Shown here: positions 1 to 9,024 of the stretch, piece by piece | Numbering within the stretch: position 1 is the first letter of the stretch | Layout of the letters: every line of letters starts with the position of its first letter | Origin: UBA8337 sp963932545 | GTDB lineage: Bacteria; Pseudomonadota; Alphaproteobacteria; RS24 | Direction: 5' to 3' | Assembly: GCA_963932545.1 (NCBI GenBank) | Contig: CAWVRH010000008.1 | Coordinates: 1 to 64,000 of the forward strand | Length of the DNA stretch: 64,000 nucleotides | Translations under genes and position numbers: made by a program | Notes under the pieces: model-generated | Told to the model about the DNA's origin: nothing | The model's database searches: none | Seen by the model: the letters and a program-made list of their open reading frames with translations, nothing else

Positions 1-61
1 GCTATCTGAATGGCTATCTGAATGGCTATCTGAATTGCCATTTGGAGATCCATTTGGATAT
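1..61. repeat. 12-base tandem repeats inside the DUF4167 gene
   Basis: Three consecutive copies of GCTATCTGAATG (the last with one change) occupy 1-36. Two related 12-mers beginning CCATTTGGA follow at 38-61. Read on the minus strand the first block encodes His-Ser-Asp-Ser repeats. Because the unit is a multiple of three, copy-number change keeps the frame. The array may continue outside the window. Confidence 0.8.
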
Positions 62-357
62 CCATGACCCTCGGCGCCATCGTTCGAATTATGGGCGCCA
101 TTTGAGGTGGCGTCGCCATTGGCTTCGCTTGGAGCGGGCTGCATGCTCATCAGAATGCGATAATAATGTTCCGCATGTTGCTGATAGTTTTCTGACATCA
201 CTCGGTCGCCGGACGACATCGCATCGCGGGCCAATGTTTGATACTTTTCGTAAACTTGCGAGGCATTGCCGCGCACCCGAACATCGGGCCCATTACTGTC
301 ATAGCTGCGGTTAACCGAATTCTGTTGGCGGCGTCCGCGTCCTCGAGACCGTTTCAT
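1..357 (-). CDS. DUF4167 domain protein (3' end cut by window edge)
   Basis: The reading frame opens at an ATG at 355-357 and stays open for 119 codons to the window edge, so the C-terminus is missing. The N-terminus is basic (MKRSRGRGRRQQNSVNRSYD) and is followed by a helical stretch containing SQVYEKYQTLARDAMSSGD and YQQHAEHYYRILM. This matches the conserved head of DUF4167 proteins, which in alphaproteobacteria commonly lie just downstream of prmC, as here. The function of the family is not established; the basic head suggests nucleic-acid or ribosome association (inference). The visible tail is low-complexity Asn/Gly/Ser/His and is encoded by 12-base tandem repeats. A GGAAT sequence upstream could serve as ribosome binding site. 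Confidence 0.85.
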   Translation of the reverse strand, partial: MKRSRGRGRRQQNSVNRSYDSNGPDVRVRGNASQVYEKYQTLARDAMSSGDRVMSENYQQHAEHYYRILMSMQPAPSEANGDATSNGAHNSNDGAEGHGYPNGSPNGNSDSHSDSHSDS

Positions 358-568
358 ACTTTATTCCATATCACTTAAAAAAGAGCTCAACTTGGGTCAA
401 GCCATCGTTGCTATTAATTTATTTCCATGACGGAAAAACCGAAGATTTTCTAAAGTCCAAAATGAGCTGACGAAATTCAAAGGGTGGTGTCCAAGACCGT
501 TTCTCTAAACAAGGCCTCAAAGACAGATGAAACTTAGCCTGCCCCGACGGGCTTTGCAAACCCCTTTT

Positions 569-1444
569 TTATTTTCTCTCAACCACGCTACCAACCCGCC
601 CCATCACAACCCGATCTCGCGCGGCCAAATCCGGCAAAACAGAGACTTCCAAAAACCCAGATTGGTGCATCATCGCACACACTTGCTCGCCTTGGGTGTG
701 ACCAATTTCAAACAACAGCCACCCCTCGGGCCGCAAATATTTTTGCGCCTCCGCGCTAATTAGGCGATAGGGATCTAAGCCATCTTCGCCGCCATGCAGC
801 GCGAGATGCGGGTCATAGTCGAGCACGTTTTTGTCCAGCTCTGCCATCTCAGCATCCGAGATATAAGGCGGGTTCGAGACAATCATATCAAAACGACCCA
901 CCACTTTATCGAGCCAATGGCTGTTTAAAAACGTCGCACGCGAATGCACATCCAGCGCCTTCGCGTTCGCCTCGGCCACCTTTAGGGCGTCCGAGCTTAC
1001 ATCCACACCGACACCTTGCCCTTGCGCACGCTCGGCCAGCAGCGTCCCTAATAGGCAGCCCGAACCGGTTCCCAAATCAAGCAGGCGGAAATCTTTGGCC
1101 TCTGGCAAGTGCGCCAAAGCAGCCTCGATTAGCGTTTCGCTATCGGGGCGCGGGTCCAGAACATGTTCATTGACCTGAAACGCCCGCCCCCAAAACTCGC
1201 GCTGTCCTAGAATTTTAGACACGGGCTTAGAGGTCAATCGCTGCGCCTGATAGTCGAGCAGCAACGCATTTTCTTGGGGGGTCAACAACCGTTCTGGATT
1301 GCGGGCTATATCGGTCACTTCCAAGCCCGTCACCGCCTCTATCAGCATGCGGGCATCCAAATTAGCGGTGTCTATGCCCACCGCTTTGAAAGCCGCTGAT
1401 AGCGCGCGCTGCAATTGTTCCAACGTCATGTCGGGACGAATCAT
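569..1444 (-). CDS. prmC: peptide chain release factor N5-glutamine methyltransferase PrmC
   Basis: PrmC (HemK) methylates the Gln of the GGQ motif in release factors RF1 and RF2, using S-adenosylmethionine. The 291-residue product has an N-terminal helical domain, a SAM-binding motif DLGTGSG at residues 123-129 and the family's catalytic NPPY motif at residues 191-194. Length is normal for the family. It lies 5 bases downstream of prfA, its substrate's gene, so translation is probably coupled. The 211 bases between this gene and the DUF4167 start contain no gene I can recognise. Confidence 0.96.
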   Translation of the reverse strand: MIRPDMTLEQLQRALSAAFKAVGIDTANLDARMLIEAVTGLEVTDIARNPERLLTPQENALLLDYQAQRLTSKPVSKILGQREFWGRAFQVNEHVLDPRPDSETLIEAALAHLPEAKDFRLLDLGTGSGCLLGTLLAERAQGQGVGVDVSSDALKVAEANAKALDVHSRATFLNSHWLDKVVGRFDMIVSNPPYISDAEMAELDKNVLDYDPHLALHGGEDGLDPYRLISAEAQKYLRPEGWLLFEIGHTQGEQVCAMMHQSGFLEVSVLPDLAARDRVVMGRVGSVVERK

Positions 1445-1449
1445 TTGGA

Positions 1450-2514
1450 CTAGTCGACCGCGGCGAGGCGCTGCACTTGGTCTTCACGAATAAGCGCTTC
1501 CAACATTTCATCCAAACCGTCGCCGGCAAGAATTTTTTCCAGCTTGTGCAAAGTCACATTGATGCGGTGATCGGTGACGCGGCCTTGCGGGAAGTTGTAA
1601 GTGCGAATGCGTTCCGAGCGATCGCCCGAGCCGACTTGGCTTTTGCGATCGGCGGCGCGTTCCCCATCGACGCGTTGGCGTTCGGCCTCGAACAGCCGCG
1701 CGCGCATGACCAGCATCGCCTTGGCGCGGTTTTTATGCTGCGATTTTTCGTCTTGCTGCGACACGGTAATACCCGTCGGTAAGTGAATGATACGCACCGC
1801 GCTATCGGTAGTATTCACCGACTGACCGCCCGGGCCAGAGGCGCGAAACACGTCGACGCGCAAATCCTTCTCGTCAATTTTAATATCGACATCTTCAGGT
1901 TCCGGTAGCACCGCCACAGTGGCGGCCGAGGTGTGAATACGACCACTGCTCTCGGTTTCAGGAACCCGCTGCACCCGATGCACGCCACTTTCAAATTTCA
2001 AACGAGCGAACACGCCCTTGCCGCGAATGGCCATAACCACTTCTTTATAGCCGCCCATCTCACCATCAGATTGGGCGATGACCTCAGACTTCCAGCCTTG
2101 CAAATCGGCATAGCGGGTATACATGCGAAATAAATCGCCAGCAAATAAAGCCGCTTCATCGCCGCCCGTTCCGCCACGCACTTCCACGATCACGTTTAAC
2201 TCATCGGCGCTATCTTTGGGCAGCAGTAAAACTTCCAAAGCGGTTTCCATGTCGGGCAATTTGGCGCGAACCTCTTCCAGTTCGAGGCCTGCCAATTCAG
2301 CCATTTCCGCATCGTCGCCCTCGACCAAAGCGGCCAGGTCTTCGCTTTCGTCAAGCGTCGCGCGATAGGCGCGTACGGCGGTCGCCAGCGGATCTATTTC
2401 GGCATATTCTTTCGATAACGCAACAAAGCGCTCGGGCGGTAATTCGCCGTTCATCTCGTCTTGCAAGGCTTGCGCCCGCGCCAAAATGGCGTCCAGTCGT
2501 TCGACAGGCAACAT
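1450..2514 (-). CDS. prfA: peptide chain release factor 1
   Basis: RF1 recognises UAA and UAG stop codons and triggers peptide release. The 354-residue protein has the catalytic GGQ at residues 229-231 within SGPGGQSVN. The codon-recognition tripeptide appears as PET (residues 185-187) in the context HRVQRVPETESSGRIHT; E. coli RF1 has PAT, and the general RF1 pattern is PxT, so this is RF1 and not RF2. It sits 3 bases after the ispG stop and immediately before prmC, the classic prfA-prmC pair. Confidence 0.97.
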   Translation of the reverse strand: MLPVERLDAILARAQALQDEMNGELPPERFVALSKEYAEIDPLATAVRAYRATLDESEDLAALVEGDDAEMAELAGLELEEVRAKLPDMETALEVLLLPKDSADELNVIVEVRGGTGGDEAALFAGDLFRMYTRYADLQGWKSEVIAQSDGEMGGYKEVVMAIRGKGVFARLKFESGVHRVQRVPETESSGRIHTSAATVAVLPEPEDVDIKIDEKDLRVDVFRASGPGGQSVNTTDSAVRIIHLPTGITVSQQDEKSQHKNRAKAMLVMRARLFEAERQRVDGERAADRKSQVGSGDRSERIRTYNFPQGRVTDHRINVTLHKLEKILAGDGLDEMLEALIREDQVQRLAAVD

Positions 2515-2517
2515 AGA

Positions 2518-3642
2518 TTAACTCTCCTCAACTAAGGCATCACGCGCCCGCAAGGTGGCCATTTCGTCCGCCTTGTCTTTTACCAAATCGACCAAATGAT
2601 CGACCATCTCATCATGCGGTTTTTTATGATCTGGACGACCGGCCAAATAAACCATGCCCGCATCATTGCCCCCACCCGTAAAACCAATATCGGTCTCGCG
2701 CGCCTCGCCCGGGCCATTGACCACACAGCCAATAATCGACAGCGTAATGGGTTCGGCAATATGCGCCAATCGATCTTCCAATTCGCGCACGGTTTCAATA
2801 ACGTTAAACCCTTGGCGCGCACAAGATGGGCACGAAATAATTGTCACCCCACGATGGCGCAGCCCCAAACCTTTGAGTATTTCAAACGCGACTTTTACCT
2901 CATCCACAGGGTCAGACGAAAGCGACACCCGAATGGTATCGCCGATACCCGCCCATAATAGCGAACCCAAACCGATGGATGATTTCACCGTGCCCGATAT
3001 CAAACCGCCAGCTTCCGTGATGCCAATATGCAACGGGCAATCGACCGCTTCGGCCAATTGTTGATAGGCCGCCACCGACATGAAAATATCCGACGCTTTG
3101 ACGCTGATTTTATACTCGCGAAAACCATGCTCTTCGAGCAGTCCCACATGATAAAGCGCGCTCTCCACCATGGCTTCGGGGCAAGGCTCGCCATACTTAT
3201 CGAGCAGGTGTTTTTCCAAAGAACCCGCGTTGACCCCAATCCGAATAGAGCAATTATGCTTGCGCGCGGCTTCCACAACTTCGCCGACGCGCGACGCATC
3301 GCCAATATTGCCAGGGTTGATGCGCAAACACGCAGCCCCCGCTTCAGCCGCTTCAATGGCGCGCTTATAATGAAAATGAATATCGGCCACAATCGGCACA
3401 GACACATTGTCGACAATCTCGCGCAAGGCCGCCGTTGAGGCTTGGTCGGGGCAAGAGACGCGCACGATATCGGCGCCAGCTTCTTCCAAAGCCTTAATTT
3501 GCGCGATGGTAGCTTTGGCATCTGAGGTCGGCGTATTGGTCATCGATTGCACGGCAATCGGCGCATCGCCACCGACCGGCACATTGCCAACCATAATCTG
3601 GCGCGAAGGGCGCCGTTCGATATGTCGCCACGCTCGCAGCAT
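2518..3642 (-). CDS. ispG: 4-hydroxy-3-methylbut-2-enyl diphosphate synthase
   Basis: IspG (GcpE) converts methylerythritol cyclodiphosphate to HMBPP in the non-mevalonate isoprenoid pathway, using a [4Fe-4S] cluster. The 374-residue protein has the three cluster cysteines C271, C274 (SCPSCARQGF) and C306 (GCVVNGPGEA), with the fourth-ligand-type glutamate E313. It is the short bacterial form, without the insert seen in plants. It lies 10 bases after the rodZ-like gene and 3 bases before prfA, inside one co-directional run. Confidence 0.96.
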   Translation of the reverse strand: MLRAWRHIERRPSRQIMVGNVPVGGDAPIAVQSMTNTPTSDAKATIAQIKALEEAGADIVRVSCPDQASTAALREIVDNVSVPIVADIHFHYKRAIEAAEAGAACLRINPGNIGDASRVGEVVEAARKHNCSIRIGVNAGSLEKHLLDKYGEPCPEAMVESALYHVGLLEEHGFREYKISVKASDIFMSVAAYQQLAEAVDCPLHIGITEAGGLISGTVKSSIGLGSLLWAGIGDTIRVSLSSDPVDEVKVAFEILKGLGLRHRGVTIISCPSCARQGFNVIETVRELEDRLAHIAEPITLSIIGCVVNGPGEARETDIGFTGGGNDAGMVYLAGRPDHKKPHDEMVDHLVDLVKDKADEMATLRARDALVEES

Positions 3643-3652
3643 TGCGGCCTCG

Positions 3653-4552
3653 CTAAGGTTTAAGGGTTAAAATAGAACTACGGTCGATTTGGCGCGCGGT
3701 CAGAATTTGGCTACGCCGCCCTACCGAGCCGACGGTTTCGCCATCGACCACATATTTCAGCGCGCCCGCATCTCGGGTAGCAAGCGTATAGGGGGGCTCT
3801 TCAGACAGCTCAAAACTGTCCCCCTCGGTCACAATACTAGACAGCAACACTTGCCCGTCTGTGTTTTCAATCCGCAACCAAGTTCTCCGAACCGCTCGAA
3901 TTTCAATTTTACCCGGGGTCGTCTTGGTATCCAAGGCCGCGATTGGTTCCGCCGCTACAGCCACAGGGGTACGAAGCGGGTCTGGGGCGGGGGCAGCTAC
4001 CACAACTTTAGGCGTCTTAGCTTTGCCTGTTTTGGGTGCTTTGCCTGTTTTGGGTCTCGCGACTACCTTCACGTTTTGCTTTTGGGTCTCGCCAGACTGC
4101 GTCTTTTTGGGGCTGCTTATTTCCGGTGTCCGAATTGGCACCGATACGGTTTCCGGCCCAGTGGCGCCGCCCGCGATAAGCCAGAGGATATACACCACAA
4201 AAACCGCAACCACGCCAATTGCGCTTTTTACGGCGAGAGAGACTTGCTCCGCCTCCGCTTGCGGGTCGTAAGGCTCATCTTCCAAACTATGAATAGCTAT
4301 CGCCGCTTTATAGCGATTGATTAATTCGCCTGCGTTCAATCCTAGATAAGTGGCATAGGTTCGAATGAAGCCGATCGCATAGACGCTTGCTGGCAGCTCA
4401 TCAAAATCATCATTTTCCAGGGCCTTTAGATGGCCACCCCGAATTTTCAGAACAGAAGAAACATCTTCAATGCTCATACCCCGCGCTTCGCGCGCTTTTC
4501 GCAAATTTACACCAATGTTTACTGCTTCCATATTCATTTCTATATCGGCCAT
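3653..4552 (-). CDS. RodZ-like helix-turn-helix membrane protein
   Basis: This 299-residue protein has a RodZ architecture: an N-terminal Xre/HTH_25 domain (about residues 12-78, NLRKAREARGMSIEDVS), a single membrane span (about 109-129, AIGVVAVFVVYILWLIAGG), a Lys/Pro/Ala-rich linker, and a C-terminal DUF4115-type beta domain (about 217-290). RodZ links MreB to the cell-wall elongation machinery at the inner membrane. Adjacency to ispG is a well-known arrangement for this family in many bacteria. The start ATG at 4550-4552 has an upstream GGGGC/AAGG-like sequence. The HTH-TM-DUF4115 assignment is firm; a role in cell shape here is inferred. Confidence 0.85.
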   Translation of the reverse strand: MADIEMNMEAVNIGVNLRKAREARGMSIEDVSSVLKIRGGHLKALENDDFDELPASVYAIGFIRTYATYLGLNAGELINRYKAAIAIHSLEDEPYDPQAEAEQVSLAVKSAIGVVAVFVVYILWLIAGGATGPETVSVPIRTPEISSPKKTQSGETQKQNVKVVARPKTGKAPKTGKAKTPKVVVAAPAPDPLRTPVAVAAEPIAALDTKTTPGKIEIRAVRRTWLRIENTDGQVLLSSIVTEGDSFELSEEPPYTLATRDAGALKYVVDGETVGSVGRRSQILTARQIDRSSILTLKP

Positions 4553-4586
4553 GAGCCTGCCCCTTCTTTCGTAGACCCGTTATCTA

Positions 4587-6839
4587 TCACAACTTAACCC
4601 CTTGCGCATCCGCGATTTGCTGCATGGCTTCGCGCATATTGGGTGGCGCTTCCTGCAGTAAATTCGACAGAGCCGCTTGTAATTTCGCCTGACTGGCAGA
4701 GCGTATCATCCGCTTCACCGGACCGATAGCGGCGGAAGGCAAAGAGAGACGTTCATAGCCAAGTCCTAAAAGGGCCATGGCTTCTAGGGGACGCCCGCCC
4801 AGCTCTCCGCAAATCGATACGGGGACATTGTAGCTGGCGCATAAATCTCGTATCTGCGCCAGCAAGCGCAAAAACGGCAAAGATAAAAAGTCATAGCGAT
4901 GGCTGGTTTGCGGGTTGCCACGATCGGCTGCGAAAAAGAACTGCATCAAATCATTGGTGCCAACCGAAAGAAAATCCAGCTCCGGCAATAATTGATCCAA
5001 TTCCCATACAAGCGCGGGCACTTCCAACATAGTCCCTACTTCTAGGCTTGCGGGCACGGCATGTCCAAAGCTCTCCAAACGAGCTTTTTCCATATCCAAC
5101 AAAGCCCGCGTTGCCCGAAACTCTTCTAGCGTGGTGACGAGCGGGAACATAATCGACAATTTACGCCCCGCCGCGGCCCGTAAAAGCGCGCGCATTTGCA
5201 CCCGCACCAAGCCAGGCCGGTCGAGGGCCATGCGCGTCGCGCGCCATCCCATCGCCGGATTTTCTTCAACGCTGGTGCGCAGATAAGGCAGCACTTTATC
5301 GCCACCGACATCGAGCGTGCGAAACACCACATCGCGCTCGCCGACGCTATCTAGCACCTTGCGATACATCACTTCTTGCTCATTGGCGCGCGGCATGGTG
5401 GCCGAGACCATGAACTGTAATTCCGTGCGGAACAGGCCAATGTTGTCGGCCCCACTGTCGGTCAAGTTTTCGACATCCACCATCAGGCCAGCATTTTTAT
5501 CGAGCTGAATTTTTACGCCGTCTTTGGTTTCGGCTGGCAAATGTTTAATCCGCGCATAGCGCTGCATCCGCCGGGCCCGCAGGCGCGCGCGATTGGAATA
5601 AGCCTCAACAATGTCGCTGGCGGGGTTGAGGTGAACCTCATTTTGGTCGACATCGACAATAATCTCTTGGCCATCGCGCGCCGCATCTACAATGCCGCGC
5701 ACATCGCCCAACATCGGAATGTTTAACGCCCGCGCCACAATCGAAACATGCGCGCCAAGCGCCCCGTCTTCCAACACAAGCCCGCGCAGTTTCCTGCGGT
5801 CATAATCCAGCAACTCAGCCGGCCCCATAGTGCGCGCCAAAAGGATAGCGTCGCGAGGCAATTTATCTTCCGAGGCTAGTTGCGCCCGACCCGATAAAAT
5901 GCGCAGTAATCGGTTCGACAGATCTTCAAAATCGTGCAGGCGCTCGCGCAAATAAGCATCTCTTTGGCCGCCAAGGCGCGCGCGCATCCCATTATTGACC
6001 CGCTCTACCGCGGCTTCTGCCGTGAGGCCTGTTTGCACGGCCGTATGAATACGACGCAACCAGCCCCGATCATTGGCAAACATCCGATAGGCTTCTAGCA
6101 CTGCCATATGCTCGCCATCATGGCTCACGTCATCTTTGTCCAGCATCTCGTCGACATTGCGGCGCAATTGATAGACCGCGGCTTCCAAACGTTTGGCTTC
6201 TTCTTCGGGGTCATCGCCGATGAGTTTGGTAACTTCCACCCGCGGCTCGTGCAATACCACGTGGCCCATTGCCAAACCTTCGGTCAGCCCGCGCCCTGCG
6301 AACACACGAGACAGGTTCTGCGAAGCTTCTTCTTGGGCACCCTCTTGTCCCAGCGCAGATAACATTTCAGACAAGACCATAGCCACGGTCTGAAGCGCCT
6401 CAACCTCGGCATTTAAAAAATTGCGCTGCGTGCTGTTTTGCACCACGAGGATACCGCGCACATCGCCACGGCGTAAAATTGGCACACCGACGAAAGATTT
6501 ATAAGGATCCTCACCCGTCTCTGGCCGATAGGCAAAGCGGGGATGTGCCGTCGCATCGGCTAAATTTAACGGGCGTTTGTGTTGGGCGATATCGCCAACC
6601 AGACCTTCGCCGACATGTAATATGGTTTTATTGACGGCGTCTTGGTTCAAGCCTTCGGTGGCCGCCAAGACGAATGTCTTGACGCCACGGCTTAAATAGA
6701 CCGAACACACGGCGGCGTTCATGCTGGTGGCGATGAGAGCAACAATTTTATCGAGACGAGCTTGATCGTCCCCGCTCTCCGCCATGAGCTGGCGCAAGCG
6801 ACGCAACAATAATCTAGGGCCTTCACTCGATAGAGGCAT
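4587..6839 (-). CDS. ptsP: phosphoenolpyruvate-protein phosphotransferase, EI-Ntr (PtsP)
   Basis: The 750-residue protein starts with a GAF sensor domain (about residues 20-165), which separates EI-Ntr from the sugar-transport Enzyme I. It is followed by the PEP-utiliser N-terminal, mobile and TIM-barrel domains. The phosphorylated histidine is H364 in GALGAHVSIVAR. The catalytic cysteine is C677 in SICGELGGRP. EI-Ntr starts the nitrogen-type PTS relay to NPr and EIIA-Ntr, which in alphaproteobacteria influences carbon/nitrogen balance and stress responses. It sits 40 bases downstream of lysC, a placement common in this class. Confidence 0.95.
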   Translation of the reverse strand: MPLSSEGPRLLLRRLRQLMAESGDDQARLDKIVALIATSMNAAVCSVYLSRGVKTFVLAATEGLNQDAVNKTILHVGEGLVGDIAQHKRPLNLADATAHPRFAYRPETGEDPYKSFVGVPILRRGDVRGILVVQNSTQRNFLNAEVEALQTVAMVLSEMLSALGQEGAQEEASQNLSRVFAGRGLTEGLAMGHVVLHEPRVEVTKLIGDDPEEEAKRLEAAVYQLRRNVDEMLDKDDVSHDGEHMAVLEAYRMFANDRGWLRRIHTAVQTGLTAEAAVERVNNGMRARLGGQRDAYLRERLHDFEDLSNRLLRILSGRAQLASEDKLPRDAILLARTMGPAELLDYDRRKLRGLVLEDGALGAHVSIVARALNIPMLGDVRGIVDAARDGQEIIVDVDQNEVHLNPASDIVEAYSNRARLRARRMQRYARIKHLPAETKDGVKIQLDKNAGLMVDVENLTDSGADNIGLFRTELQFMVSATMPRANEQEVMYRKVLDSVGERDVVFRTLDVGGDKVLPYLRTSVEENPAMGWRATRMALDRPGLVRVQMRALLRAAAGRKLSIMFPLVTTLEEFRATRALLDMEKARLESFGHAVPASLEVGTMLEVPALVWELDQLLPELDFLSVGTNDLMQFFFAADRGNPQTSHRYDFLSLPFLRLLAQIRDLCASYNVPVSICGELGGRPLEAMALLGLGYERLSLPSAAIGPVKRMIRSASQAKLQAALSNLLQEAPPNMREAMQQIADAQGVKL

Positions 6840-6879
6840 AGGATTGCCCTCTCGTTTCGCTCGCCAAAAAGCGTGCTAG

Positions 6880-8136
6880 TTAACCAGCAAGCTCGTCATC
6901 AAGACCATAAGCGGCATGCAGAGCCCGAACCGCCAATTCCACATAATCGACATCAATCAACACCGAAACTTTAATCTCAGACGTGGAGATGACGTGGATG
7001 TTGATGCCTTTTTCAGCCAGCACTTGGAACATTTTTTGCGCAACCCCTGCATGGCTTCGCATGCCCACGCCGACGATGGAAATTTTTGCCATATCGGGCG
7101 CGGCTTGCAAATCAGCAAACGTCAAATCCGTGGTCGCGCTTTTGAGAACCCCCAAAGTGCGTTCCAATTCATCTTGCGAAACCGTAAAAGTCACATCGGT
7201 CGTTTTGCCATCCGCCGACATGTTTTGCACAATCATATCGACGTTCACGGCGGCATCGGCCAGCGGCCCAAAAATGCTCGCTGCAATACCAGGCCGGTCG
7301 GCCACTTCGCGCAGAGTTACTTTGGCTTCATTGCGGGCATAAGCAATGCCACTAACAATCTCGGTTTCCATAATCTCATCCTCATCGCAAATCAATGTGC
7401 CGACAATATCGTTTCCGTTGGCACTTGCCTCTGGCGCATCAAAACTCGAGCGCACTTGCAAGCGCACATTATGCGCCATGGCCAGCTCTACCGAGCGGGT
7501 CTGTAACACTTTGGCACCTAGCGACGCCATTTCAAGCATTTCTTCATAAGACACGCGGTCCATTTTCTTGGCCGCTGGCACCATACGCGGATCGGTTGTG
7601 TAAACGCCATCGACGTCTGTATAGATATCACATCTGTCGGCTTTTAAGGCCGCTGCAATGGCCACCGCGCTCGTGTCAGACCCACCGCGCCCTAAAGTGG
7701 TAATGCGGTTGGCGCTGGAGACCCCTTGAAACCCTGCGATAACAGCTACGCGGCCTTCGCTAAATTGGGCTTCCATTTCTTCCGGCTCAATCGCTTCAAT
7801 GCGGGCGGCACCATGCACATCAGACGTTTGCACACTAATTTGCCAGCCGAGCCAGCTGCGCGCTGCCACGCCAATATCTTGCAAAGCCATCGCCAACAAG
7901 CCGACGCTGATTTGCTCTCCGGCCGAGACCACGACATCATACTCGCGAGCATCATGCAGGCGTGCGACATCGCGCGCCAAACCAACCAGTCGATTTGTCT
8001 CCCCAGACATGGCCGAAACAACGACCGCAACCTGATGACCCGCATCCACTTCACGTTTGACATGCGCGGCCACATTGCGGATGCGATCTACATCGCCCAC
8101 AGAAGTGCCGCCAAATTTCATTACAATACGTGCCAT
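6880..8136 (-). CDS. lysC: aspartate kinase
   Basis: This enzyme catalyses the first step from aspartate to lysine, methionine and threonine. The protein opens with the amino-acid kinase motif MKFGGTSVG, carries the substrate region GRGGSDTSA, and ends with two ACT domains (VSGIAYARNEAKVTL... and KISIVGVGMRSHAGV...), the feedback-sensing half. I placed the start at the ATG at 8134-8136, giving MARIVMKFGG, the usual family N-terminus. An alternative ATG lies at 8149-8151, directly behind a GAAAGGA sequence that seems too close to it. The 111 bases to ubiG form a divergent promoter region. Confidence 0.95.
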   Translation of the reverse strand: MARIVMKFGGTSVGDVDRIRNVAAHVKREVDAGHQVAVVVSAMSGETNRLVGLARDVARLHDAREYDVVVSAGEQISVGLLAMALQDIGVAARSWLGWQISVQTSDVHGAARIEAIEPEEMEAQFSEGRVAVIAGFQGVSSANRITTLGRGGSDTSAVAIAAALKADRCDIYTDVDGVYTTDPRMVPAAKKMDRVSYEEMLEMASLGAKVLQTRSVELAMAHNVRLQVRSSFDAPEASANGNDIVGTLICDEDEIMETEIVSGIAYARNEAKVTLREVADRPGIAASIFGPLADAAVNVDMIVQNMSADGKTTDVTFTVSQDELERTLGVLKSATTDLTFADLQAAPDMAKISIVGVGMRSHAGVAQKMFQVLAEKGINIHVISTSEIKVSVLIDVDYVELAVRALHAAYGLDDELAG

Positions 8137-8184
8137 AATTGGTTTTCGCATTTCCTTTCGTCTCAATCGCGCTTATATAAGGCT

Positions 8185-8194
8185 TAACGCGTTA
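8185..8194. promoter_or_regulatory. palindrome in the lysC/ubiG divergent promoter region
   Basis: The perfect 10-base palindrome TAACGCGTTA lies between the divergent lysC and ubiG starts, flanked by GCT and GC. On the minus strand a TATATA sequence lies close by and could be a -10 element for lysC. On the plus strand TAAAAT at 8205-8210 could be one for ubiG; neither has a convincing -35. An operator is possible but unproven. Confidence 0.25.
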
Positions 8195-8247
8195 GCTGCA
8201 TAGTTAAAATTAGATTTCGGCCAAGCGCACCCCATGGTTAACCAGAG

Positions 8248-9024
8248 ATGAGCTTCGTGAAAATGAGCGATACACAAACCGGACAAGTTACCATTGACCC
8301 CCATGAAGTGGCGAAGTTTACGGCTATGGCCGAAGACTGGTGGAACCCTCATGGCAAGTTCAAACCCTTGCATAAATTCAACCCTGTGCGGCTGGCCTAT
8401 ATTCGCAATAAGTTGTGCAAGCAGTTTGACCGCGACCCAAATGCCGAACAACCACTTAAAGGCTTGCGCCTTCTTGATATCGGTTGCGGCGGCGGCCTTT
8501 TAAGCGAGCCTATGGCGCGTTTGGGCGCCGAGGTTTTGGGCGCTGATGCGGCCGAAGCCAATATTAAAACTGCCAGTTTACATGCGGAAAATCAGGGTCT
8601 CGAGATCGACTATCGGGCCATCACGGCCGAGCAATTGAACGCGGCTGGCGAGACATTTGACGCGATTTTAAACATGGAAGTCATCGAACATGTCGCCGAC
8701 CCGCAAGCCTTTGTCAGTGCTTGTGCTGGCATGTTGAAACCCGAAGGCATCATGTTTTTAGCCACGCTGAACCGCACGCTCAAAGCCTATGCGCTGGCGA
8801 TTTTTGGTGCCGAATATGTCTTGCGCTGGTTACCGCGCGGCACCCATGATTGGCATAAGTTCATCACCCCCAAAGAGATGGAAGCCATGGCCACCAAGGC
8901 CGAGCTGGAGCTTGTCACCTCAACCGGCGTGAGCTTTAATCCGCTGACCGACAAATGGACGGAAACGGGAGATATGTCGGTCAATTATATGGCCGTGGCT
9001 GCGCCCATAAAAGCCGAAGGATAA
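8248..9024 (+). CDS. ubiG: ubiquinone biosynthesis O-methyltransferase UbiG
   Basis: UbiG performs both O-methylation steps of ubiquinone synthesis with SAM. The 258-residue protein shows the family signature WWNPHGKFKPLHKFNPVRL near its N-terminus, SAM motif I LLDIGCGGGLLSEP, and the later ILNMEVIEHVAD and NRTLKAYALAIFGAEYVL blocks. Two starts are possible, ATG 8248 and ATG 8263; neither has a strong Shine-Dalgarno sequence. Its TAA abuts the TGA of the convergent nitrilase gene with no base between. It joins coq4 and coq7 elsewhere in the window as a third ubiquinone gene. Confidence 0.95.
   Translation: MSFVKMSDTQTGQVTIDPHEVAKFTAMAEDWWNPHGKFKPLHKFNPVRLAYIRNKLCKQFDRDPNAEQPLKGLRLLDIGCGGGLLSEPMARLGAEVLGADAAEANIKTASLHAENQGLEIDYRAITAEQLNAAGETFDAILNMEVIEHVADPQAFVSACAGMLKPEGIMFLATLNRTLKAYALAIFGAEYVLRWLPRGTHDWHKFITPKEMEAMATKAELELVTSTGVSFNPLTDKWTETGDMSVNYMAVAAPIKAEG

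Noticed and set aside
42..314. 90-codon plus-strand frame at the left edge
   Set aside because: Antisense to the DUF4167 gene, Arg/His-rich shadow.
549..576. GGGCTTTGCAAACCC followed by six T on the plus strand, terminator-like
   Set aside because: Stem is broken by a mismatch and there is no plus-strand gene to terminate; on the minus strand, where prmC ends, the T-run is on the wrong side.
8184..8210. Two TTAA boxes between lysC and ubiG as a CtrA site
   Set aside because: Spacing does not fit TTAA-N7-TTAA.
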